NCBI RefSeq assembly: GCF_026967475.1
Contig: NZ_CP114058.1
Coordinates: forward strand, 4,216,001 to 4,280,000
Length of the DNA stretch: 64,000 bases
Source: Rouxiella chamberiensis
GTDB taxonomy: Bacteria; Pseudomonadota; Gammaproteobacteria; Enterobacterales; Enterobacteriaceae
Direction: 5' to 3'
Position numbers and translations under genes: made by a program
Notes under the pieces: generated by a model
The model's input: the letters and a program-made list of their open reading frames with translations, nothing else
Told to the model about the DNA's origin: nothing
Databases searched by the model: none
Shown here: positions 9,965 through 17,458 of the stretch, piece by piece
Layout: each line of letters begins with the position of its first letter
Position numbering within the stretch: position 1 is the first letter of the stretch

Positions 9965-11055
9965 CGGAGGATTTCCCCTTCATCATCGCCTTTTCTGCAG
10001 CGGATTCGCGCAGGCGCTGTAACAGCTCCAGTTCGGCCTGGAAGTCGACGTAATGCGGCAGTTTCAGGTGCGAGACAAAACCGGCGGCCTCGACGTTATC
10101 GGCATGCGACAGCACGAATTCTTCGTCCTGTGCGGGGCTGCGAACCTGCTCATTGTGCTCTGTGGTTTGCAGCGCGCGGTCCACCAGCGACATCGACATC
10201 GCCTTGCGGTTCGGCTCGTCCAAACACCAGCCCGTAACCTCGGGTGAAGTGCGGCGGTTTATCTTCCGGCGTAACGAATCCATTGACCATTTCACATTCG
10301 GTCAGCAGGATTTCGCCGATATCGATGGCAAAACCCAGCTCTTCGGGCACTATCTCGACCGTCAGCCATCCCGTGCGGATTTCACCGGCAAACGGGTGTG
10401 TGCGGCCATAACCGCGCTGGGTGGAGTAACTTAGAGCCAGCAGGAATCCTTCGTCACCGCGCACCAATTGCTGCAATCTTGCGGCACGCGTAGCCGGATA
10501 GACGGGCGGTGTGCGGGTGATATCGGCAGGTTCGCTGCCGTCGTCCTCTTCGAGCACGGCCAGTTGCTGACTGGCCAGCAGGTCGAAAACGTGGGCGCAG
10601 GATCCCGGCAGGGTGTCGTCCGCTTCGGGCGCGGCAGGGGGCAACCCTTCGGCCAGCAGCGCAAAGTCGAGCAGGCGATGGGTATAGTCGTAAGTCGGCC
10701 CCAATACCTGACCGCCCGGCAGATCCTTGTAAATCGCCGACACGCGCCGTTCCAGACGCATCCCGGCCGTATTCAGCGGCTCGCTGGTTGCCAGACGCGG
10801 TAGCGTAGTCCGATAGGCGCGCAGCAGAAAAATGGCTTCCACAAGATCACCGGAGGATTGCTTGATAGCCAGCGCGGCAAGCTGCGGATCGTAAATACCG
10901 CCTTCGCTCATCACGCGATCCACGGCCAGCTCAAGCTGCTGCGCTATCTGATCCACCTCGATCTCGGGCACCTGCGTGTCGCCGCGGCGCTGGTGGGCCA
11001 GCAGTTCATGGGCGGCCTCGATGGCTTTTTCGCCCCCTTTGACAGCGACGTACAT
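9954..11055 (-). CDS. phnI: C-P lyase core subunit PhnI, one-base frameshift
   Basis: Starts MYVAVKGGEKAIEAAHELL at 11055 and matches E. coli PhnI to HFTRGYGLVFG. The rest (RKAMSMSLVDRALQ, DEEFVLSHADNVEAAGFVSHLKLPH) is in the next frame. One surplus base at GGACGAG near 10218-10224 explains the break; without it the protein is 366 residues. PhnI is a nucleosidase subunit that joins the phosphonate to ribose triphosphate in place of adenine. No other lesion is visible. Confidence 0.9.
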
Positions 11056-11636
11056 TAGCAGGCCTCCACGCGGCTGGTGCGCGGCAGGGCGAGCAACTGC
11101 TCACCGTGGGTTATCATGAAATCCAGCCCCAACGGAAAGCGGTGCGGACGATGCAGCAGATAGTCTCTGACGGATTGCGGCAACTGCGGCGCGACAATGC
11201 GTGATTGCTCGATACCCGGCCCGCTCAGGCGCAAAGGTTCGCCGCCCTCGAGAGAATCCACCTGCACTATCACGCTGGTCGCCAGCTCCGGCGACATTTC
11301 ATCACCGCACGGGAAGGCGAGCAGGGTGGCGCTGTCGAGTGACGTATTGGCCAGCGCAAAGCTGACGCTGCCCGGATCGTCGGTAAGCATCGCGCCGGTA
11401 TGGAAACGCAGGTTCTTTCGCAGGATCTCGTCGTCAAGCTGCGCACTGATCCAGAGCGGCGTGTCGCGGTCGATAAGGGTCAATAGAACGCAGGCGCTGG
11501 CGGAGTCGAGCAGGCCGAAGCCCGGCATGGCGGGCAGTTGTACCACGGTGCCCGGTTCACTCAACGCCTTGAGAATGCGGCGGAAACTGTATTGGGCATC
11601 GGCAACAGGATGCTGAAAGCTGGCAACAAGTGACAT
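11055..11636 (-). CDS. phnH: C-P lyase core subunit PhnH
   Basis: 193 residues from ATG 11636 (MSLVASFQHPVADAQYSFRR), matching E. coli PhnH in length and in SEPGTVV, LRFHTGA and the end HRFPLGLDFM ... LPRTSRVE. A longer frame upstream is not needed. PhnH forms a dimer at the centre of the PhnGHIJ complex. Its stop shares one base with the phnI start. Confidence 0.94.
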   Translation of the reverse strand: MSLVASFQHPVADAQYSFRRILKALSEPGTVVQLPAMPGFGLLDSASACVLLTLIDRDTPLWISAQLDDEILRKNLRFHTGAMLTDDPGSVSFALANTSLDSATLLAFPCGDEMSPELATSVIVQVDSLEGGEPLRLSGPGIEQSRIVAPQLPQSVRDYLLHRPHRFPLGLDFMITHGEQLLALPRTSRVEAC

Positions 11637-11638
11637 GA

Positions 11639-12082
11639 TTATTCTCCCCGAACCAGAGTAAAGAAATCGACGCGGCTGGACGCAACCTGCCGCGCCCTGG
11701 CTTCGCGACGCGCCTGCTGACGGGCGGCCAGCGGCGCAATAACGCGTTTGTGCAAGAGTTCGTCCATTCCCGCTACCTGTAACAGCGCATCGAGGACGGC
11801 GCAAAGTTCGGCGTGATCCTTGTCGCGACCGCGCACATAGCTGTAGCCATACACGCCGGAGGCAAGCTGGATAACGGCGCGGGTAACCGTCATGTCGCCC
11901 ATCACGAAGCGCTTGCCGGTACCGCCCATACGGCCCTGCAACTGGGTCAGACCGGTTTCCGGCGGACGTATAGGTTCAAAGGTGGGGCTGAGATTCAGCG
12001 GCTGCCAGTGTTCCAGCAGCTCCTGCGGCTGACTGTGCGCCAGCACCGACATCCAGCGTCGACGGGTTTGCAAGGCGTCCAT
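11639..12082 (-). CDS. phnG: C-P lyase core subunit PhnG
   Basis: 147 residues, with the family features RRRWMSVLAHS at the N-terminus, GRMGGTGKRFVMGDMTVTRA in the middle and YVRGRDKDHAE. PhnG is part of the C-P lyase core that attaches phosphonate to ATP-derived ribose. The start overlaps the phnF stop by one base; phnH follows after two bases. Confidence 0.94.
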   Translation of the reverse strand: MDALQTRRRWMSVLAHSQPQELLEHWQPLNLSPTFEPIRPPETGLTQLQGRMGGTGKRFVMGDMTVTRAVIQLASGVYGYSYVRGRDKDHAELCAVLDALLQVAGMDELLHKRVIAPLAARQQARREARARQVASSRVDFFTLVRGE

Positions 12083-12811
12083 TAATGCTCCATGGTCAGT
12101 TCAATCATGTCGGCACGCGTCAGACTGACGGAATATTCCGCAAGGCTGCCGTTGCTGTCACAAATGTTGAGGGTACGCACGCAAAGCAGCGGAGCCTGCG
12201 GGACTATCTCCAGGAGCTTGCTCTCTTTTGCCAGCGCGCGGCGGGCGTTGATCCGAGTCGAGCGACGGCTTAGCGGCTGCTTGAGTTCGTGGGCGATAAA
12301 ATCATGCAGCGAGCCGCTGCGAAAATGCTGAAGCGCAGACCACCAGTCGAGATCCGGCAGATAGTGGTCAATAACGCACACTGGCACATTATTCACACGG
12401 CGCAGGGTGCGCAGATGAATGACGGTATCGCCTTCCTGCTTGCCGAGGGCCGTAGCGACATGCTCCGTGCAGGGGCGCATCACCGCCAGCAGCAGTTCGC
12501 TGGTGGGATGACTGCCCTGATCCAGCAGGTTCTGGCTGAACCGCGCCTGCGAATGCAGGGGATAGTCGTACGGGCGCATCAGCACCAGCGTGCCGATTCC
12601 CTGTCGACGCTGAAGCCAGCCGCGGTTCGACCAGTTCATCCACCGCACGGCGCAGCGTGTGGCGATTGACGTCAAAACGTTCGGCAAGCTGGTTTTCCGG
12701 CGGCAGATAGTCGCCGCAGCGATAGTGACTGCGCAGTTCATGCTCGAGCTGCGCGGCAATCTGCTGATAGCGCGTCGGGTAACTGGTCGGATGTCTAGAT
12801 AAGTTAATCAC
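12082..12811 (-). CDS. phnF: GntR-family phosphonate operon regulator PhnF, one-base frameshift
   Basis: The GTG at 12811 (GAGG site seven bases upstream) begins INLSRHPTSYPTRYQQIA, matching E. coli PhnF. The winged-helix part ends in frame at VDELVE; GWLQRRQGIGTLVLMRP and the UTRA effector domain to ADMIELTMEH are one frame over. One surplus base near 12621-12625 explains it and its removal gives 242 residues against 241 in E. coli. PhnF is a HutC-type repressor, and as first gene of the run it probably controls it. Confidence 0.88.
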
Positions 12812-12904
12812 AATGAATACCTCGCTGACGGAGTGACGTGTACGAGATTGGCGACCCTGCCTGGGCAAGAGAAAATAACGCGCGGAATGGCGGTAAATTG
12901 CGGC

Positions 12905-12937
12905 ATGATGTCAACCTCGGTTCGACGTTGGCATCAT
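12905..12937. promoter_or_regulatory. Inverted repeat upstream of phnF
   Basis: Arms ATGATGTCAAC (12905-12915) and GTTGGCATCAT (12927-12937) are complementary except for one position and are separated by 11 bases. It lies about 95 bp upstream of the phnF start. A symmetric site of this kind could be an operator for PhnF or another dimeric regulator. A nearby CTGTCAT on the minus strand (about 12952-12958) resembles one half of a Pho box but I see no second half. Confidence 0.35.
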
Positions 12938-13006
12938 CTTGCAGGGGGTAAATGACAGTTCGGTGAAGCGCGGATTGCAGAAAAGTGAAGAATGCGGAGG
13001 GCGGAA

Positions 13007-13471
13007 TTAGCGCAGATGCCAGATTATCTGATTGCTGCTACCCCGCCAGATAAGCGCGGGATCATGCTGTTCCTTGACAAATTTCCCGTCGATCAACACG
13101 TTAATCCGCGCGATGGTCTTGCGTTGATCCGCGCTCAGTTCGCTCATGCGATAACCGGTCCACAGCCAGATATCTTTGCCGACACACTCCTGTGCGATGC
13201 GTTCGAGCAGGCGGTTGATGGCAGCCAGATTTTGTGGATGCAGGGGGTCGCCGCCCGACAGCGACAGCCCCTGACGCGGGATTCGGGTGTCCTGCAAATC
13301 GGCAATAATCCGCTCCTCCATGACCTGGGTAAATGGCCTGCCGGATGCCAGCTGCCAGGTACTCTGGTTGTAGCAACCGCGACACTGATGCTCACAGCCC
13401 GAGACAAACAGCGTGCAGCGCGTGCCAGGCCCGTTGACGACATCGACGGGATAATAGTCATGAAAATTCAT
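13007..13471 (-). CDS. nrdG: Anaerobic ribonucleotide reductase activase NrdG
   Basis: 154 residues with the radical SAM motif C26-x3-C30-x2-C33 in SGCEHQCRGCYN. NrdG makes the glycyl radical on NrdD using S-adenosylmethionine and a 4Fe-4S cluster. It starts four bases after the nrdD stop, on the same strand, so the pair is one operon. Confidence 0.95.
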   Translation of the reverse strand: MNFHDYYPVDVVNGPGTRCTLFVSGCEHQCRGCYNQSTWQLASGRPFTQVMEERIIADLQDTRIPRQGLSLSGGDPLHPQNLAAINRLLERIAQECVGKDIWLWTGYRMSELSADQRKTIARINVLIDGKFVKEQHDPALIWRGSSNQIIWHLR

Positions 13472-13475
13472 TGGA

Positions 13476-15424
13476 TTACCCTATTTCTCCGTTGCCGAGA
13501 TGTTTGACCCGGCGTTTGACTTCTTCCTGTTTGCCCGCGTTGAAAGGCCGCGCGTCGGGGCTGCCGAGATAACCGCAGACTCGCCGCGTGACCGACACTC
13601 TGGCCGCATCGTGGTTGCCGCATTTCGGGCAGGTGAAGCCCTTGCTGGTGCAGGTAAACTCGCCGCTGAAACCACACTGATAGCACTCGTCGATGGGCGT
13701 ATTGGTGCCGTAATAGGGCACGCGCGAGTAGCTGTAATCCCAGACATCTTCCAGCGCCTTGAGGTTGTGTTGCAGATTCGGGTATTCGCCGTAACAGATA
13801 AAACCGCCGTCGCTTATGGGCGGAAAGGGCGCTTCGAAATCGAGTTTTTCATAGGGATTGACCCGTTTTTCGACGTCGAGATGGAAACTGTTGGTGTAAT
13901 AGCCTTTGTCGGTTACGCCTTTGATGACGCCGAATTCGGCGGCGTCGAGACGGCAAAATCGATCGCACAGATTTTCGCTGGGCGTGCTGTAAAGGCTAAA
14001 TCCGTAGCCGGTTTCCTCTTTCCAGCGTTCGGTGGCGGCCTTGAGATAGCCGACAATCGCCACGGCTTTGACTCTTGACATGTGGGCATCGAAGGGATGT
14101 TCTGCGCCGCCATACAACGCGTTCAGGGTTTCGTGTATGCCGATATAACCCAGTGAAATGGAGGCGCGGCCGTGTTTGAAGATTTCGCTTATTTCATCGT
14201 CGGGCTGCAATCGCACGCCGCAGGCCCCTTCCATATACAGAATGGGGGCGACGCGGGCTTTCACGCCGTCAAGCCGCGCAATACGGGTCATCAGGGCTTT
14301 TCTCGCCATTGAAAGGCGTTGGTCCAGCAGTGTCCAGAATGCCTTTTCATCGCCTTTGGCTTCCAATGCAATGCGCGGCAGATTCAGGCTAATCACGCCG
14401 ATATTGTTGCGCCCGTCGTGAATCATTTCGCCCTGTTGTTCGTAAACGCCGAGGAAACTGCGACAGCCCATCGGCGTCTTGAACGACCCGGTGACCTTGA
14501 CCACCTGATCGTAATTGAGAATATCTGGATACATCCGTTTGCTGGCACAGTGAAGCGCCAACTGTTTGATATCGTAGTTGGCGTCGCCCGCCTTGTGATT
14601 GACGCCGTCGCGGATGGCGAATACCAGCTTGGGAAAGACCGCCGTTTTACGATTCTTGCCAAGGCCCGCAAGGCGATTGCGCAAGATAGCCTGTTGAATC
14701 AGGCGCGACGGCCAACTCATTCCCAGCCCGAAACCAAAGGTCACAAACGGCGTTTGACCATTGGCGGTATGCAGCGTGTTCACTTCATATTCCAGCGACT
14801 GAAAAGCATCGAAACACTCTTTTTCGGTCAACCGACGCGCGTAGGTTTCAACATCGGCAATCTGCCATTCCTGCGCCGTTTTTTTATGCTTTTCAAAAGA
14901 TAGAGTGACGAAGGGCGCAAGGATTTCATCGATGCGGTTGATGGTTGTCCCGCCATAAATATGGCTGGCGACCTGCGCTATGATCTGCGCGGTTACCGCG
15001 GTGGCGGTCGAGATGGATTTCGGGGTATCAATCTCGGCGTTGCCCATTTTGAATCCGCGAGTAAGCATGCCTTCAAGGTCAATCAGCATGCAGTTGAACA
15101 TCGGAAAAAGGGCGCGTAATCAAGGTCATGATAGTGAATTTCGCCGCGCTCGTGCGCCTGCACCACATCCTGCGGCAACATCTGCCGACAGGCATAGTGT
15201 TTGGCGACAATGCCCGCCAGAAGATCGCGCTGAGTCGGAATGACCTTGCTGTCCTTATTGGCATTTTCATTCAGTAACGCGAGATTGCTTTGCTCCACCA
15301 GGCCGCGAATGTCCTGATTCAGCGGGCTGTGCAGTTCGCGTTTCAGGTCACGGCGATGCGCCCATGCGCGCAGCCTTTGCGCAAATCGGCCAATGACCGG
15401 TAATGAAGGAAGGGCTGATTTCAC
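13476..15424 (-). CDS. nrdD: Anaerobic ribonucleoside-triphosphate reductase NrdD without ATP-cone, one-base frameshift
   Basis: The catalytic part is complete: LNQDIRGLVEQ, DLDYAPFF, GLGMSWPSRL, the C-terminal zinc cysteines (CYQCGF, CPKCGNHD) and the glycyl radical region RRVCGYLGSP. One base is missing near 15100 between DYAPFF and MFNCMLIDL. I take the GTG at 15424 (AAGGA eight bases upstream) because two NrdR boxes lie just before it. This gives about 649 residues, and LNQ is at residue 37 against about 100 in E. coli. The roughly 90-residue ATP-cone that senses ATP/dATP is therefore missing and replaced by a short basic leader. A frame open to 15535 would include the NrdR boxes and still contains no ATP-cone. 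Confidence 0.85.
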
Positions 15425-15448
15425 ACTGTGCGTCCTTGTAGGAGGAAT

Positions 15449-15496
15449 ATCTATATGTAGCGATTTGTGAGCATTGTATGCGCTAGATATAGATAA
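15449..15496 (-). promoter_or_regulatory. Pair of NrdR boxes upstream of nrdD
   Basis: CTATATGTAG (15451-15460) and CTAGATATAG (15483-15492) are near-palindromes in inverted copies of CGCTAnATATAGAT. Their centres are 32 bp apart, the three-helical-turn spacing typical of NrdR box pairs in front of nrd operons. NrdR is the ATP/dATP-sensing repressor of ribonucleotide reductase genes. The nearer box ends about 25 bases before the chosen nrdD start, so the boxes probably lie over or just downstream of the promoter. Confidence 0.75.
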
Positions 15497-15588
15497 AACC
15501 TCCTGCTTTTTGGACGATTTATTGACGTGAAACAAGGAAGCGGGCGATGGGCGGAACGCCTTGAAATCGCCTCACTGTGCGCGCTTTT

Positions 15589-17010
15589 TCATACGCCGTT
15601 GGCAAACTCGCCGCGTCGCTGTTTACGCTTGTAGACGAATAGCGTCAGCAGCAGAGGCACCAGAATCGCAATCAGCGTCGCTACCCCATAAATCGCCCAG
15701 AACTGCGTTTTGATAGACAGGATGGCGGGTAAACCCCCGACGCCGATGCCATTGGCGGTCACGCTGTTTAAACCGCAAAGCAGCGCAGCGAGGGCGGATC
15801 CCGTCATGCCGCACAGCATCGGGAAACGGTATTTCAGATTGATGCCGTAAAGCGCCGGTTCCGTCACGCCGAGATAGGCCGAAATAGTGGCCGGAACGGA
15901 GATTTCGCGCTCGTTATGTTTACGGCTGATAATCACAATCGCCAGCACTGCGCTGGCCTGCGCAATGTTCGACAGCGCGATGAGCGGCCAGACCGGCGTG
16001 CCGCCCGTGCTTTGCACCATCTGCATATCGATGGCCAGCGTGGTCTGATGCACGCCGGTAATCACCAGCGGGGCATACAGGAAACCAAAGACCGCCGCGC
16101 CAATGGGCGCAAAGCTGCCGGTCATCACGGTTTTCACCACCCAGGCCACGCCGTTGCCAATCGTGCGACCAAAAGGCCCAATCAACGTATGCGCCAGGAA
16201 AACGGCCAGCAGCAGTGAAACCACGGGCACGATAACCAGCTGTAAATAGTTCGGAATAATTTTCTTCAAGGCATTTTCAATCCATGCCAGCGTCAACCCT
16301 GCCAGCATCGACGGGATAACCTGCGCCTGATAGCCGACCTTCTCGATGGTAAACCAGCCAAAACGCCAGACATCCGGCGTCTGCTGGCCTAATTGGTAGG
16401 CATTCATCAATTGAGGAGAAACCAGCGTAATGCCGAGTACGATGCCGAGAATTTCGGTGCCGCCGAGCTTTTTTACCGTCGACCAGCAGACGGCGACCGG
16501 CAGGAACATAAAGATGGCTTCACCAAGCAGCCAGACAAAATCATAAATCGTTTTCCATATAGGGTGCATCTGCACCAGTGTTTGGCCATGACTGAAGGGA
16601 ACGTCGCCTATCACGTTGCGAAAACCCAGAATCAGGCCGCCGCTGATAAGCGCCGGTAACAACGGGAAAAAGATTTCGGCAATGTGCGAGATAATGCGCT
16701 CGAACAGATTCATGTTCTGCCGCGCGACCGCTTTTGTCTGTGCTTTGGTGGCGGTGGACTGGCCGGAGATTTCGAGCAGAGCCTTATAGTAATCGTCGAC
16801 TTCCGGCCCTATCACCACCTGAAACTGACCGGCATTGGTGAAGCAGCCTTTGACCATGGACAAGCTTTCAATCTCTTTGGGGCGGGCTTTCGCCGGATCA
16901 TTCAGGGCAAAACGCAGACGGGTAATACAGTGGGTAACGGAGGCGATATTCTCGCTGCCTCCAACGTATTCGAGCAGCCTTTCAACATCCTGTCGGTTTA
17001 TTTTACTCAT
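15589..17010 (-). CDS. treB: Trehalose-specific PTS enzyme IIBC TreB
   Basis: 473 residues from MSKINRQD at 17010. The EIIB domain has its phosphorylated cysteine in SVTHCITRLRF (C28); the EIIC domain has about ten membrane segments with GGLILGFRNVIGDVP and VITGVHQTTLAID. Identity to E. coli TreB is high throughout. It imports trehalose as trehalose 6-phosphate. In E. coli treC (trehalose-6-phosphate hydrolase) follows and treR precedes; neither is present in this window, although nrdD and mgtA occupy the E. coli flanking positions. Confidence 0.94.
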   Translation of the reverse strand: MSKINRQDVERLLEYVGGSENIASVTHCITRLRFALNDPAKARPKEIESLSMVKGCFTNAGQFQVVIGPEVDDYYKALLEISGQSTATKAQTKAVARQNMNLFERIISHIAEIFFPLLPALISGGLILGFRNVIGDVPFSHGQTLVQMHPIWKTIYDFVWLLGEAIFMFLPVAVCWSTVKKLGGTEILGIVLGITLVSPQLMNAYQLGQQTPDVWRFGWFTIEKVGYQAQVIPSMLAGLTLAWIENALKKIIPNYLQLVIVPVVSLLLAVFLAHTLIGPFGRTIGNGVAWVVKTVMTGSFAPIGAAVFGFLYAPLVITGVHQTTLAIDMQMVQSTGGTPVWPLIALSNIAQASAVLAIVIISRKHNEREISVPATISAYLGVTEPALYGINLKYRFPMLCGMTGSALAALLCGLNSVTANGIGVGGLPAILSIKTQFWAIYGVATLIAILVPLLLTLFVYKRKQRRGEFANGV

Positions 17011-17100
17011 CTTTTCAGCCTCTTCGACCTGAAGGTTAAAACCTAAGCATAACGGCTGATTGAAAACCTGCACTCGACGTGACGGCGGGCAATAGGCTGC

Positions 17101-17135
17101 GGTTTAGCATCGGTTAATACTTTAAGGCGTATGAT
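17101..17135 (+). promoter_or_regulatory. PhoP box and -10 of the mgtA promoter
   Basis: GGTTTA (17101-17106), five bases, GGTTAA (17112-17117) form the direct repeat recognised by PhoP. A -10 element TATGAT follows at 17130-17135, 12 bases after the box, as in PhoP-activated promoters without a -35. Transcription would start near 17142, giving a leader of about 315 nt before mgtA. PhoP is activated at low magnesium. Confidence 0.75.
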
Positions 17136-17226
17136 TCGGCCACTGAGTTGATCGAGATCAGCACAGACAACGCGGTTTAGGTCACAATACGCCCCGCAAA
17201 TCACTCCACTTACCGAGAATATTGTT

Positions 17227-17262
17227 ATGGATCCCGACCCCGACACTGTAAGTCCGTCATGA
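17227..17262 (+). CDS. mgtL: MgtL-type leader peptide (MDPDPDTVSPS)
   Basis: An 11-codon reading frame in the mgtA leader: ATG at 17227, TGA at 17260. The peptide MDPDPDTVSPS resembles Salmonella MgtL, which begins MEPDP. Alternating Asp/Glu-Pro at the N-terminus makes ribosomes unstable at low magnesium, and proline codons make translation sensitive to proline supply; either event lets mgtA be transcribed. It sits directly before the competing hairpins. Too short for routine gene finding, but position and composition are compelling. Confidence 0.8.
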   Translation: MDPDPDTVSPS

Positions 17263-17263
17263 T

Positions 17264-17321
17264 CCGGTAAGCACCCGCCTTTTCGCTGCTGCTTACCGGT
17301 TAAATCTGGTAAGCAGCAGCG
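17264..17321 (+). promoter_or_regulatory. Mutually exclusive hairpins in the mgtA leader
   Basis: Segment CCGGTAAGCA (17264-17273) pairs with TGCTTACCGG (17290-17299). The second arm is also part of CGCTGCTGCTTACC (17284-17297), which pairs perfectly over 14 bases with GGTAAGCAGCAGCG (17308-17321). The two stems cannot form together. The first starts two bases after the mgtL stop, so a ribosome on mgtL would hide its 5' arm. This is the layout of a magnesium-responsive mgtA leader; no U-tract follows, so Rho may be the terminator. Confidence 0.75.
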
Positions 17322-17458
17322 CGCATTTCCCCATGCCGCTCTGCCTGTTACTTGCTGTTCTACGGCTATTTGCCGAGCTTTATGCTGCGCCCTTTATTGG
17401 GGTGGTAGGCGAAAAAGCGAGGTCATGCTTTGCCGTGGGCGCGAGAAAGGTATGCATT

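Noticed and set aside
9116..10237. Open frame of 373 codons opposite phnJ and phnI
   Set aside because: Both phn genes are secure by homology; this frame has no family resemblance.
12949..12967. Pho box upstream of phnF
   Set aside because: Only one CTGTCAT half is recognisable; the second half at the required spacing is not.
17043..17246. Remnant of treR upstream of treB
   Set aside because: The open minus-strand frame here has no LacI-type motif, and the region is explained by the mgtA promoter and leader.
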